Assembly: GCA_017464805.1 (NCBI GenBank)
Contig: JAFTYE010000010.1
Coordinates: forward strand, 139,047 to 191,557
Length of the DNA stretch: 52,511 bases
From: Clostridia bacterium
Lineage (GTDB): Bacteria > Bacillota > Clostridia > Oscillospirales > CAG-272
Reading direction: 5' to 3'
Each line of letters begins with the position of its first letter. Position 1 is the first letter of the stretch. The notes beneath the pieces are model-generated. The model saw only the letters and a program-made list of their open reading frames with translations. It searched no databases and was not told the origin of the DNA. The position numbers were made by a program, and so were the translations under genes. Positions 39,073 through 48,500 of this stretch are shown in pieces.

Positions 39073-40540
39073 TGCAGATGAGGCCGCCGCTGCCTTCGTT
39101 GATGATGCGCTCCAGCGTCTCGGCCAGCTTGGTGCGTGATTCGGCCGGCATGTTCGACAGCTTGGTATGCAGTCCCTCGCCTACCAGCTCGTAAAGCGAT
39201 TTCCCGAACATGTTGGATTCCCAGATCTTCTGCGGATTTTCCTCAAATTCGTTGAGCATGTAACGCACAAGCTCCTCGGACTGCTGTTCTGTGCCTACGA
39301 TCGGGTTGATCTCGGTTTCGATGTTGGCACGGATCATGTGAATAGACTGTGCGGATGCGCGCAGCTTCACACCGTAGCTGCCCGATTGCTTAATGATCTC
39401 GGGCTCCTGTAAGGTCAGCTCGGATACATCGGGCATCACGATTCCGTATCCCGTTTTGCCAACCTGCTCCAGCGCGCCTGCCACCTTGTCGTAGGCGCGT
39501 TTCGTTTTGGCAAGCTCCCGCATCAAGGAAAGGAGCCTTGCGTCATCCGAAATATCAAAGCCCGTCAGCTCGCTCATGATGCGGAAATACAGCCCCTCGG
39601 CGGGGATCATGGAAATGTCCGCCGTTCCGTCCGCCAGATCCAGGGAGGTGACCTTCCATTCCTTTACGTATTCGTTCTCGACGGGATTCGAGAAAGCGCG
39701 CGTGATATCCCCCATCTTGGAAATGCCGTCGCAGATCTCGTTGAGGGTGTCCGTGCAGCTCTTTTTCAGCCAATGATCGCTTTCCAGGCTCCTCATCCAT
39801 TCGGGCAGGGAAACCTTCATTTCGGTGGTGGGGAACTCCTGCAGGATCAGCTCCATGATATTGCCGATGTCCTCGTTGTTCAGCTCCAGACAGTTGAGAA
39901 GCGCAACGGGGGCGTTATATTTTTTCTCCAGCTCGTAGGCAAGGGCGGTGGTTTCCTCGCGCTCGGGGTGGGCGGAGTTGAGAATGATGGCAAAGGGCTT
40001 GTTTTGTAAGGAAAGCTCGTGCGCTACGCGCTCCTCCGCTTCTGTGTAGCTTTCCCGCGGAATGTCCCCGATGCTTCCGTCCGTGGTTACTAGGATTCCG
40101 ATGGTCGAATGCTCGCAAATGACCTTTCTCGTCCCCATCTCCGCCGCCTCGGCAAAGGGAATGGGGGTCTCCGACCAGGGGGTATGTACCATGCGTTCCT
40201 CTCCATCCTCGCTTCCGCCAAGGGCCTCGGGAACGATGTAGCCGACGCAATCGATCATTTTCACACGCAGACGGGTGTGCTCGCCAAGCAAAACGCTCAC
40301 TGCCTCGTCGGGGATGAACTTCGGCTCGGTCGTCATCACCGTCTTGCCCGAGCCGGCCTGCGGCAGCTCGTCAACCGCGCGCGTGCGGTCGTATTCATCC
40401 GTGATGTTGGGGATAACGGCGTTTTCCATAAACTTCCGAATAAAGGTGGATTTTCCCGTGCGTACAGGTCCCACGACACCAATGTAGATGTCGCCGCCCG
40501 TCCGCTGGGCAATGTCCCGGTAGATGGATGTGCTTGCCAT
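39062..40540 (-). CDS. spoIVA: Stage IV sporulation protein A
   Basis: 492 residues, the full SpoIVA length. Walker A is G24-P-V-R-T-G-K30-S-T; V-K-M-I-D-C-V-G-Y serves as the Walker B area. The middle domain and the conserved C-terminus (G-G-L-I-C-I-I-L end) match SpoIVA. It is an ATPase that polymerises on the forespore to form the basement layer of the coat. ACGGAGG precedes ATG. A sigma-E-like promoter lies upstream. This is strong evidence for spore formation. Confidence 0.97.
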   Translation of the reverse strand: MASTSIYRDIAQRTGGDIYIGVVGPVRTGKSTFIRKFMENAVIPNITDEYDRTRAVDELPQAGSGKTVMTTEPKFIPDEAVSVLLGEHTRLRVKMIDCVGYIVPEALGGSEDGEERMVHTPWSETPIPFAEAAEMGTRKVICEHSTIGILVTTDGSIGDIPRESYTEAEERVAHELSLQNKPFAIILNSAHPEREETTALAYELEKKYNAPVALLNCLELNNEDIGNIMELILQEFPTTEMKVSLPEWMRSLESDHWLKKSCTDTLNEICDGISKMGDITRAFSNPVENEYVKEWKVTSLDLADGTADISMIPAEGLYFRIMSELTGFDISDDARLLSLMRELAKTKRAYDKVAGALEQVGKTGYGIVMPDVSELTLQEPEIIKQSGSYGVKLRASAQSIHMIRANIETEINPIVGTEQQSEELVRYMLNEFEENPQKIWESNMFGKSLYELVGEGLHTKLSNMPAESRTKLAETLERIINEGSGGLICIIL

Positions 40541-40577
40541 TTTTGTGTTCCTCCGTAACCTGTTTTCTTTTCACCTC

Positions 40578-40607
40578 ATGAATATGAAAAAACGCGTATA
40601 ATTATGA
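40578..40607 (-). promoter_or_regulatory. Candidate sigma-E promoter of spoIVA
   Basis: On the minus strand: TCATAAT, 14 bp, CATATTCAT. The -35 is one base off the TCATATT consensus; the -10 shares CATA. The spacing equals that of the yabP promoter. spoIVA is a known sigma-E gene. Confidence 0.65.
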
Positions 40608-40833
40608 CAAACACCGAAAAACCGCCCGTTGACACTCCCTTGCCTCCCACTTTACAAAAAGTTTGCAAATAATATTTCGGGAAAAGTATGGAAATTTTCA
40701 AAGAAATATTGTATAGTATATAAGGAAAAGCGGGGAAGCACGTTCCTTTTTGACGGATTTTGGTCAATTTGCACAGAATTTTCCGTTTTGCTTGTGCAAA
40801 ATACCGAAGATGCGAAATTCTTAAACTTTTTCA

Positions 40834-40862
40834 TTGAAAAAGACGATTATTTATGGTATAAT
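40834..40862 (+). promoter_or_regulatory. Promoter of the peptide-binding lipoprotein gene
   Basis: TTGAAA (40834-40839), 17 bp, perfect TATAAT (40857-40862), with TGG before the -10. Confidence 0.82.
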
Positions 40863-40908
40863 AACCTGTAAATAAATTTCACACAGTTATCTTGGAGGAC
40901 ATCGAAAC

Positions 40909-42810
40909 ATGAAGAGAGTTTTGGCTCTGATTTTGGCGCTACTTGCCGTTGTTGCATCCATGGGCGTTTTGTCGGGCTGCTCCGACAATGCGGCCGAGGA
41001 GGATCTTGGCGCCGAGATCCGTGCGTTTTTTGTAGGAGAGGTCTATGATTTTGACCCCGCGAAGGCATACACGAACGATGATGCCATGAAGATTATGAGC
41101 CTCATTTACGAGCCGCTCTTCGCCCTCGATCAAAATGGCACGCTTCAGTATGCCTTGGCCAATGGGTATGAGTTTTATGAGAACCACCGCGGTGAGTTTT
41201 GCTTGGACATCACCCTGCGTGAGTCCTATTGGAACAACGGTACCGACCAAGTGACCGCTTCCGACTTTGTGTATGCATGGCAGCGTATCCTTGACCCCAA
41301 CTTCCCCTCGCAGGCAGCGACGCTCCTGTACGATGTGAAATACGCGAAGGAGGCCAAGCTGAACCAGGACGGTATCACCAAGTATGACGCCGCCATCTCC
41401 GCACAGGATCAGACCCTAACCGTCATCTTCAATAAGGAGCTGACCAAGGAGGGACAGCAGAATTTCCTGCGTAACCTTACCTCCGTCGCCCTCGCTCCCG
41501 TTAAGGAATCCGCCCTGTACGATGACCGCGAGAACTATTGGAGCAAGCGCGTGGCCACCATCGTGACCAACGGCCCGTTCGCTATCCGTTACCTGGACTA
41601 CGGTCTTGGCGAGGTTCGCCTCGACCAGCTGGAATTCCGTCTGGAACGTAACAACTACTACCGCCGCTCCCAGACCAGCAGCATTGCCAAGGATGCCTAT
41701 GTAACGCCCTACAAGTTCCTTACCTATTGGGACACCGAGCTGACCGACGCCTTTGCCGAGTACCTTGAGGAGGCCATCTTCTACGTCGGTGACATCCCGC
41801 TGGAGCAGCGTGCCGAGTACCTGTCCAAGGCAGATCTCACCAATATGCTCTCTACCTACACCTACGTTCTCGACACCGAGGATCCCACCTTTGAAAATGA
41901 TAAAGTGCGACGCGCCCTTTCAATGGCACTCAACCGTGCTCTCATCGCCTCTGAGGCTACTATGGGACTTCATGTTCCAGCCACCGGCTTCGTTTCTCAC
42001 GGCGTGCTGAATGGTGCTTCCGGATCCTTTGCCGACGCTACCGCCAAGAGTGACTATGCTCTGAAAACCGACTTGGAGGCCGCCGCAGCTCTCATTAGAG
42101 ATGCGATCCTTAATGACGGCTACCGTGCCGGCGACATCAACATCCTCGTCCGTGACAACGCCGAGGAACGTGCGATCGCCGAAATGGTCAAGACCGCGTG
42201 GGAGGAAGTATTCCGCCAGGGCGGGGAAAAGGTCACCGTCAATCTCCACTTCCTGTCTTCCGTCACCTTCCGTATTGTGGAGGATGAAACCTACGTTACC
42301 ATGCCCCTGGATGCCGTCCAGGAAGCATACAGCCTGCTGAAATGGGACTACGACTTCAAAACCGATGGCGATGCCGCACAGGAGGGCTTTGAGGTAGGCG
42401 GTAAGAGCTACAACGTCATTGCCATGGACTACCAGATGCTTTCGCCCGATGCCTTTGGTGCTCTGGCAAGCTTCTCCTACGAGCTTTCCGGCAACGGTAT
42501 CCACCTCGGTGGCTTCGACGGTACGACCGCGATTCGTACCCATGCCTCCGGTTTCAACAGCGATGCCTTCAACGCCAAGATTCAGGCAGCCTATGAAGAA
42601 ACGGATATGGCAAAGCGCAACCGGCTTCTCCATGAGGCAGAAGAGCTTCTGCTTGAGAAGATGCCCGTTATCCCGATCCTGTTCAACAGAAGTGCCTCTC
42701 TCGTAAACAACGATCTCAATCGCGTTTACTACAACTACTACGGCTATGCGGTATTCACCCGCACCGAGCTTCGCAACTACCACAAGCATCTGATCACGGA
42801 AGAGGACTAA
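40909..42810 (+). CDS. ABC transporter peptide-binding lipoprotein (SBP_bac_5/OppA type)
   Basis: 633 residues. The signal peptide ends in a lipobox L-S-G-C, so the mature protein is lipid-anchored. Family 5 features: F-D-P-A-K-A-Y near 48-54, L-Y-E-P-L-F, F-C-L-D-I-T-L-R-E-S-Y-W-N-N-G-T, A-S-D-F-V-Y-A-W-Q-R and V-R-R-A-L-S-M-A-L-N-R. It would bring peptides or similar solutes to an Opp-type permease, but no permease or ATPase genes are next to it; a terminator follows. Strong GGAGG precedes ATG. Confidence 0.93.
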   Translation: MKRVLALILALLAVVASMGVLSGCSDNAAEEDLGAEIRAFFVGEVYDFDPAKAYTNDDAMKIMSLIYEPLFALDQNGTLQYALANGYEFYENHRGEFCLDITLRESYWNNGTDQVTASDFVYAWQRILDPNFPSQAATLLYDVKYAKEAKLNQDGITKYDAAISAQDQTLTVIFNKELTKEGQQNFLRNLTSVALAPVKESALYDDRENYWSKRVATIVTNGPFAIRYLDYGLGEVRLDQLEFRLERNNYYRRSQTSSIAKDAYVTPYKFLTYWDTELTDAFAEYLEEAIFYVGDIPLEQRAEYLSKADLTNMLSTYTYVLDTEDPTFENDKVRRALSMALNRALIASEATMGLHVPATGFVSHGVLNGASGSFADATAKSDYALKTDLEAAAALIRDAILNDGYRAGDINILVRDNAEERAIAEMVKTAWEEVFRQGGEKVTVNLHFLSSVTFRIVEDETYVTMPLDAVQEAYSLLKWDYDFKTDGDAAQEGFEVGGKSYNVIAMDYQMLSPDAFGALASFSYELSGNGIHLGGFDGTTAIRTHASGFNSDAFNAKIQAAYEETDMAKRNRLLHEAEELLLEKMPVIPILFNRSASLVNNDLNRVYYNYYGYAVFTRTELRNYHKHLITEED

Positions 42811-42819
42811 ATCTTCCCG

Positions 42820-42855
42820 AAAGGGTTGCCCGCGTTTTGCCGGCAACCCTTTTTT
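42820..42855 (+). terminator. Intrinsic terminator after the lipoprotein gene
   Basis: AAAGGGTTGCC pairs with GGCAACCCTTT around an 11-base loop, followed by a T-run. It ends a few bases before the DUF4364 ribosome site. Confidence 0.85.
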
Positions 42856-42869
42856 CGAAAGGAGCACGC

Positions 42870-43424
42870 ATGAAGACCTATCAGAACGGTATGAACGACA
42901 AGACCGATATTAAAGTATTTATCCTGTTTCTGCTTGACAATATCGACTATCCCTTGGACTACGATACCATCCACGATATCGTGACGGAAAGCGGCTACGT
43001 CGGGGACTTTGACTTTGCGGAATGCTTTTCCAAGCTCCGCGAGCTTGGTCATATCCTTGAGGATCAGGAGAACGGTGTGACCTATTATCTTATTTCTCCT
43101 ACGGGAAAGATCGTGTCGGCCGAGCTGCAAAGTAAGCTGATGCTCTCTATCCGTGAAAAGAGCCTCAAGATCGCCATGCGTTTCCTCTCTTTTCGCAAGC
43201 GTAACGCAACTCCTTCCTCGAGCATCGAGAAAAGGGAAGACGGGAAATACACCTTTCACTGTGAGATCGCCGATCCTGTCGGAAAGCTCTTGTCTGTTGA
43301 CATCTGCATGGCCTCCCGTCTGCAAGCTGAGGAGATGAAAAAGAAGTTCGATAAAGATCCCGAGGACGTCTACCGCCGTCTGCTTTCGGTTATGACGTGG
43401 GATGCCGATTACCTGCTTGGATAA
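42870..43424 (+). CDS. DUF4364 family protein
   Basis: 184 residues from ATG 42870, which has GAAAGGAG upstream. F-I-L-F-L-L-D-N-I-D-Y-P-L and the following helices fit the N-terminal winged-helix part of DUF4364, a family of Firmicute proteins thought to be regulators. F-S-K-L-R-E-L-G-H-I, then Y-L-I-S-P-T-G-K, resembles a PadR/MarR-like wing. The role is unknown. It starts right after a terminator and has no clear promoter of its own, so low-level read-through or a hidden promoter feeds it. Confidence 0.82.
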   Translation: MKTYQNGMNDKTDIKVFILFLLDNIDYPLDYDTIHDIVTESGYVGDFDFAECFSKLRELGHILEDQENGVTYYLISPTGKIVSAELQSKLMLSIREKSLKIAMRFLSFRKRNATPSSSIEKREDGKYTFHCEIADPVGKLLSVDICMASRLQAEEMKKKFDKDPEDVYRRLLSVMTWDADYLLG

Positions 43425-43432
43425 AGCCCATT

Positions 43433-43460
43433 GGCATGGAAAGCGTTCGCTTTTCGTGCC
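43433..43460 (+). terminator. Hairpin after DUF4364, possible terminator
   Basis: GGCA-GGAAAGC pairs with GCTTTTC-TGCC around a GTTC loop; only a short T-run follows. Confidence 0.5.
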
Positions 43461-43497
43461 TTTCTGATCTAAAAGTAAATTTTTTTTAAAAAAACTA

Positions 43498-43525
43498 TTG
43501 ACAAAGAAAATTTCGATGGTATAAT
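43498..43525 (+). promoter_or_regulatory. Promoter of the sigH-like gene
   Basis: Perfect TTGACA (43498-43503), 16 bp, perfect TATAAT (43520-43525), with TGG before the -10. Confidence 0.85.
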
Positions 43526-43557
43526 ACAATTACATATTATTGTAAAAGTGGTTTCGT

Positions 43558-44148
43558 ATGAGCAATAATTGCGACAAAAAGGTTGGGCAGAACGCAGAAG
43601 AGTTGCTGGCTATCCTCTCGGATATCCGCGCAGGGAACGATCATGTATTCGCCCGTCTGCTTGATCGGTACGAGGCGCTTTTGCGTGCACGCGTGTCTGC
43701 CTTTGGCGGCTCGCCCACAGAGGCGGAGGATGCGTATCAGGAGGCTTGCCTTGCCCTGCATCGCGCCGCGTTGCACTACTATCCCCAGAATGATGTTACA
43801 TTCGGGCTTTATGCCAAGATTTGTGTTGATAATGCCCTGAAAACGAAGTACCGAAAAGACGGTCGTTCTGCCCCTATGGGCGGCAAGCGTCCCCCTGATT
43901 TCGTCCCGTTTGAAGAGTGCCGGTTCCTGACCCGCTTCTCCGATCGCATGGTCGAAGAAGAGAATTTGGAAGAATTGCTTTCCTTGATCCATTCCGAGCT
44001 TTCACCTTATGAAAGACGCGTGTTTGAATTATACATCAACGATGTCCCCTGCGCGGAGATTGCCGCGCGCCTTGAAAAAGGGGAGAAGTCTGTGCGAAAC
44101 GCGATAAACCGCCTGCTTGGCAAGTTGCGTAAAAAGCTCGGTAATTGA
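43558..44148 (+). CDS. SigH-like RNA polymerase sigma factor
   Basis: 196 residues. Region 2 is seen as A-E-D-A-Y-Q-E-A-C-L-A-L-H-R-A and a following basic stretch; region 4 reads S-P-Y-E-R-R-V-F-E-L-Y-I, then C-A-E-I-A-A-R-L-E-K-G-E-K-S-V-R-N-A-I-N-R. This resembles sporulation sigma-H (E-R-K-V-L-x-L-Y-L, then K-S-I-D-N-A-L-Q-R) more than ECF factors. In Bacillus sigH lies beside rlmB and before rpmG-secE-nusG; here rlmB is two genes away. The ribosome site is weak, which hints at limited translation. Confidence 0.75.
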   Translation: MSNNCDKKVGQNAEELLAILSDIRAGNDHVFARLLDRYEALLRARVSAFGGSPTEAEDAYQEACLALHRAALHYYPQNDVTFGLYAKICVDNALKTKYRKDGRSAPMGGKRPPDFVPFEECRFLTRFSDRMVEEENLEELLSLIHSELSPYERRVFELYINDVPCAEIAARLEKGEKSVRNAINRLLGKLRKKLGN

Positions 44149-44159
44149 TATGTTTATAT

Positions 44160-44222
44160 GCCCCGGTAGCTTAAGGGAGAGCGTTGTTATCAAAGGCGTC
44201 GGTTGGAATCCGTCTAAGGGCA
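44160..44222 (+). ncRNA. tRNA-like element, probably not a working tRNA
   Basis: The stretch has tRNA-style blocks in order: acceptor side GCCC pairing with GGGC (4 pairs, then mismatches), TA, D arm GCTT/GAGC with loop AAGGGA, an anticodon-like loop TTATCAA, and a T arm GTCGG/CCGTC around TTGGAAT (one mismatch). It is only 63 bases, with no variable loop, a strained anticodon stem, TTG instead of TTC in the T loop, and no encoded CCA. It starts 12 bases after the sigma-factor stop. A decayed tRNA or a tRNA-mimic RNA fits. Confidence 0.35.
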
Positions 44223-44256
44223 AAAAATAACCATTCTTCAAAGCGAGGTAAGAAGC

Positions 44257-44532
44257 ATGTACGAAGACAAGACTCTGAAATGTAAGGATTGCGGCAACGA
44301 TTTCGTGTTCACCGCCGGTGAGCAGGAATTCTATGCAGAGAAGGGCTTCCAGAACGAGCCCCAGAGATGCAAGGCTTGCCGTGATGCTCGCAAGAACGGT
44401 GCAAAGGGTGCAAGAGAGATGTTCTCTGCTGTTTGCGCTGATTGCGGCAAGGAATGCAAGGTTCCTTTCAATCCTACTGAGGGTAAGGCTGTCTACTGCA
44501 GCGAGTGCTTTGCACTCCGCCGCGGCAACTGA
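44257..44532 (+). CDS. Double zinc-ribbon protein
   Basis: 91 residues with two clean zinc knuckle pairs: C9-x2-C12 with C38-x2-C41, and C60-x2-C63 with C81-x2-C84. The first half matches the zf-trcl probable zinc-ribbon family (L-K-C-K-D-C-G-N-D-F-V-F-T, then E-F-Y-A-E-K-G-F), the second the C-x2-C/C-x2-C family (V-P-F-x-P-T-E-G-K). Members are common, abundant and of unknown role. The codon use (TGC, AAG, GTT, ACT) suggests high expression. A GCGAGGTAAG ribosome region precedes ATG; a terminator follows. Confidence 0.88.
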   Translation: MYEDKTLKCKDCGNDFVFTAGEQEFYAEKGFQNEPQRCKACRDARKNGAKGAREMFSAVCADCGKECKVPFNPTEGKAVYCSECFALRRGN

Positions 44533-44555
44533 TTCCGATCGGTCGGCCACCAAAG

Positions 44556-44586
44556 AAAAAAGATGCATGAAAGTGCATCTTTTTTC
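44556..44586 (+). terminator. Intrinsic terminator after the zinc-ribbon gene
   Basis: AAAAAGATGCA pairs with TGCATCTTTTT around TGAAAG, followed by a further T-run. Confidence 0.85.
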
Positions 44587-44605
44587 TTTTTTTGACACTT
44601 TCCCC

Positions 44606-44634
44606 TGTACAATCGCACAAAACTGTGCTATAAT
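44606..44634 (+). promoter_or_regulatory. Promoter of rlmB
   Basis: TGTACA (44606-44611), 17 bp, perfect TATAAT (44629-44634), with TGC before the -10. Confidence 0.65.
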
Positions 44635-44666
44635 AATTCTGTATAGAATAATTCGGGAGAGCGACC

Positions 44667-45491
44667 GTGAAAGAGAATAAGTCAACTCATCATAAGAACA
44701 ACAAGAATAACGAACGCCGCGAAAGACAGATGCAGGGTGAATCGCGCGCTACCCCCGCCGAGGGAGTTGTCAGCGGCAGAAACGCCGTTCGCGAGCTACT
44801 TGCAAGCGGTCGGGATATCGATAAAATCTTCGTTGCCCGCGGCGACCGCGAGGGCTCGATCGTGGCCCTTGTCGGGGAAGTGCTCGCTCGAAAGATCCCC
44901 CTGGTTGAAACCGACCGCAAGCGGCTGGATACCCTTTGCGGCCATAACCACCACCAGGGCATCGTCGCACAGGCGGCCGAGCGTGCCTACTCGACGGTCG
45001 AGGATATCCTCGCCTGTGCAGAGGAGCGCGGGGAAAAGCCCTTGGTCGTCATTGCCGATGAGATCGAGGATCCCCACAACCTCGGTGCGCTGATCCGTTG
45101 TGCCGAATGCTCGGGCGTCCACGGCATCATTATTCCCAAACGCCGCGCCGTCGGACTGACTGCCGCTGTGGCAAAGTCCTCGGCAGGCGCAATCGAGCAC
45201 ATGCGCGTGGCTAAGGTCGCCAATATTGCATCCACAGTCGAGCTTCTCAAAGAGAAGGGGCTTTGGATCTATGCCGCCGATATGGACGGCTCGCCCTACT
45301 ACGGAACAGACCTGCGCGGCGCGGCCGCAATCGTGCTGGGAAGCGAGGGATTTGGTATCTCGCGCCTGGTCAAGGAAAAATGCGACTTCGTCGTGTCGAT
45401 CCCCCTGTACGGACAGGTCAACTCGCTTAACGTATCCACCGCCGCGGCGGTCATCCTTTGCGAAGCGGCAAAGCAAAGACACGGTAGCTGA
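44667..45491 (+). CDS. rlmB: TrmH/RlmB-family 23S rRNA 2'-O-methyltransferase
   Basis: 274 residues. After a basic N-terminal tail (K-E-N-K-S-T-H-H-K-N-N-K), the substrate-binding L30e-like domain starts G-R-N-A-V-R-E-L. The SPOUT domain has D-E-I-E-D-P-H-N-L-G-A-L-I-R, then K-S-S-A-G-A-I-E and the knot motif L-G-S-E-G-x-G-I-S, I-P-L-Y-G-Q-V-N-S-L-N-V-S. RlmB methylates G2251 of 23S rRNA. The start is GTG with GGGAGAG ahead. The close link to a sigH-like gene matches Bacillus (yacO-yacP-sigH). Confidence 0.93.
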   Translation: MKENKSTHHKNNKNNERRERQMQGESRATPAEGVVSGRNAVRELLASGRDIDKIFVARGDREGSIVALVGEVLARKIPLVETDRKRLDTLCGHNHHQGIVAQAAERAYSTVEDILACAEERGEKPLVVIADEIEDPHNLGALIRCAECSGVHGIIIPKRRAVGLTAAVAKSSAGAIEHMRVAKVANIASTVELLKEKGLWIYAADMDGSPYYGTDLRGAAAIVLGSEGFGISRLVKEKCDFVVSIPLYGQVNSLNVSTAAAVILCEAAKQRHGS

Positions 45492-45524
45492 CCGTGCCAA
45501 TAACAGGAAAGAAGGTCGTTTTTC

Positions 45525-48500
45525 ATGTCTGATTTTGATAAGAAAAAGAAAACGGAAGAGGATCCCATCCAAGCTATGCTGGAACGGCTCCGCAAGATCG
45601 TGGACACGCCTGTCGAGAAGATTGATTTTTCCTCCTCCGAAAAACCGACCAAATTGAAAAAAGCAACCTCATCCGCACAAAACGGCAAAAAGAAGGCGGC
45701 AGAACCGAAGCCCGAGGTCGAAGAGCTAATTCTTCCCGGAACGGACGAGGAAACCCCCGAGGATATTCCCGTTCTTGTAGAGGAGGTCGTGGAGGAGGTA
45801 CCTGCCGCCCTTGTCGAGGAAGATGCGGAGGAAGAAGATCTTCCCCTGGATGATGAAGATGAGGTCGATGACGAGACGCTTTCCCATTTCTTCGGCCCCG
45901 AGGAAACGGAAACGACCGAAAAAATCGAGGTAGAGCCGGCACAAGGCCCCGAAGAGCCCGCAGACAAACCCTCCTTTCTTCCGGATGACGAGCAAGAAGA
46001 AGTTGCACCGTCGGACGAGGACGATGGCCGTGAATATGACCTCCTGACCCTGGAGGACGTTTCGGTGATCGACGACGGTGAGGATCAACGCGACAATTCC
46101 TGGAAAGAAGCCATTGCCTTTCCCAAACGGACGGACGAGCCTACCGCGGCTCCTCCCATCACGCCCGAATCCTTCGCGCTTGCTCGCCCCTCGGAGGAGG
46201 AGGCGCGTCCGCAAGAGGAAAAAGCAGTCACCGAGGAAGATGCTTTCACACCGCAAGGGGATGCCGATTGGCTTTTCCGCCCGCGTGTCTTTGGCAATTC
46301 CTTTGCCGCGTCCGAAGAGCCGAAGGAAGAGATTCCCGAGGAAGAGGAGCTCGAGGAAATCGAAGCAAACGAAGATAACGGCTATTCTGTCGAGGTAACG
46401 GTAACACCGCAGCAAAAAGCATGGTACATTCCCACTTCCTCGCAGGTGGAAACCGTTTTGGATACCGTTTCTCCTACCGAGGAGCTTCTCCATAAAATCG
46501 AAGAAGAGGAAAGAAGTGTCGATCCTGCGGCTTCCGAGTCCCCCGTGACTGCGGATGAGCCGAGCGAGCCCTCCTTCTACACACACGAGGAAAATGACAG
46601 CATCGATACCGTCGACACCGATGATACCGATGACTTGCATATCCCCCATGTCCTGCAAAATGCCTCCGAAGCCGATGGCTCGGAGAATACTGTTCACGTC
46701 GAAGGGGAGGAGGAGATCCACAGCTTCAGTTGGGAAACCGTTCCTCCGAGGAAGCCGGCAGAGAAAAAGAAAAAATCCCTGCGTGCCTCGTTTTCCTCCT
46801 TCTTCCGCGGTGAGGGAGGCGACGCCAAATCGCAAAAACGCGGCGTCTTCTTCGGCTCGAAGATCGAGAATGAGGAGATTCCCGAGGCTCTTTCGGGAAT
46901 TTATAACGAGGCAGGTGCCGATTATCACGAGTACACTTCGCGCAACCAGATTGGCCTGTTCTCCGGCCGCTTCGTGGCACTCGTTTCCTCTTGCACCGTA
47001 CGTGTGATCGCGCTCGCCTTCTTGTGCACGCTTTTGCTACTTCTTGAGGATCTGCGCTATCTCGGCGTTACCCTGGGTGGCTTCTTTGCTCGTCCCGGCG
47101 GCATGGCTGCGGCGCACCTGCTTCTTATGATCTTTGTGATCCTGTGCTGTATCCCTATGCTCTCTCACGCATGGCGACACCTGTTCAACAATCGCGTCCT
47201 GCCCGAGGCGTATCTGGCCATCGGCTTGATCTGCGCGCTGTTCTACGATGTGTTTTTGCTCCTTGCCTCCGTTGCCGATCCCTATTTGTTCGGCCTTGTG
47301 CCCGCGGTCGGTGCGCTTATTCTCTCGGTGATCGACCTACTCAAAACAAAGGGTGACTTTGCATCGTTCAAGCTGGTATCCTCCTCGGGGGACAAACTGG
47401 CCTGCTCGGTTTCCTGCGGCGCACAAACGAGATCCGAGGCCATTGCTGTTTCGGATCTGGAGGAGGGAACGGATACCCGCATCCTGTCTGTGAAAAAGGT
47501 CGGCTTTGCAGCGGGCTTTTTTCACCGTGTCAGCCGTATCTGCGAGGACGGAAGAAAGAATCTTTGGCTGCTCATCATGGCACTCATTTCTTCGCTCGCC
47601 ACGGCCATCGTTTGCGGCATCCTTGTCGCTACGCACATTCTGCAACAGGACGGCTCCTCCGCCGTTTACGCATTCTGCGTGTCCCTGTCCTTCTCTTTCC
47701 CGATCTTCTCGCTCCTTCTGCATAAGATTCCTGCCGTCCAGCTATTCTCCCGAGCCACGGCGACCCGCTGTGCCGTGGTAGGCGAGGTTTCGGCACTCGA
47801 ATATTGTGATGCCGCTGCCGTTGCCTTTGAGGATGTCGAGGCATTCCCCGCGCGCAATGTGCGCGTCCAGCGTATCAAGCTGTACGGCGATGCCGCCCTT
47901 GACCACGTTCTGTATCGCGTGGCAGGCCTGTTCTCAGTCGTTGGTGGCCCGCTTGACGGTGTATTCCGTGCCTCGACTGCCGAGGTCGGCCTCTCCGCCG
48001 AGGTGCGCCTGCTCCGTGCGGAGGAGGGGGGGATCGTTGCCTCCGTGGACGGTCATGAGGTCTGTGTCGGTCGCGGCGAATATATGCTCGCCCGCAATAT
48101 TCACATGTACTACGACCCCGATGATGAGCAAAATCTGCTCGGCGGCAAGGTCAATATCATGTACGCTGCCGAGGATGGCCATCTTATTGCCAAATTCTAC
48201 GTCCGCTACAAGATGGATGAGGATTTTGAACGCGATGTCGAGGAGCTGCACAAGCGCGGCATCCGTGCCATTATCCGTACCTACGACCCCAACGTCACCG
48301 AGGCACTGGTGGGCGGTATCAGCTATACCGAACGCTTCGATGTCCGCGTGGTGCGCAAAACGGTCGATCAGCAAAATGACTTCGCGACCGACCGCCTCAA
48401 CAGCGGAATCGTCTGCAAGACCTCCAGCCGCGATATCGTCAAAACACTCTTTGCCTGCCGCCGCATGTGTCAGGTCATCCGCGTAGCCGAGAACTGCAAT

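Larger units (their letters stand above)
40541..40908. other. Gene-free gap between spoIVA and the peptide-binding lipoprotein gene
   Basis: 368 bases, AT-rich. It holds the sigma-E-like promoter of spoIVA on the minus side (40578-40607) and the promoter of the lipoprotein gene on the plus side (40834-40862). The open frame 40629-40871 has no ribosome site and overlaps the second promoter. Nothing else can be assigned. Confidence 0.7.

Noticed and set aside
40629-40871. 80-codon ORF in the gap before the peptide-binding lipoprotein
   Set aside because: TTG start without ribosome site, composition of AT-rich noncoding DNA, and it overlaps the downstream promoter.
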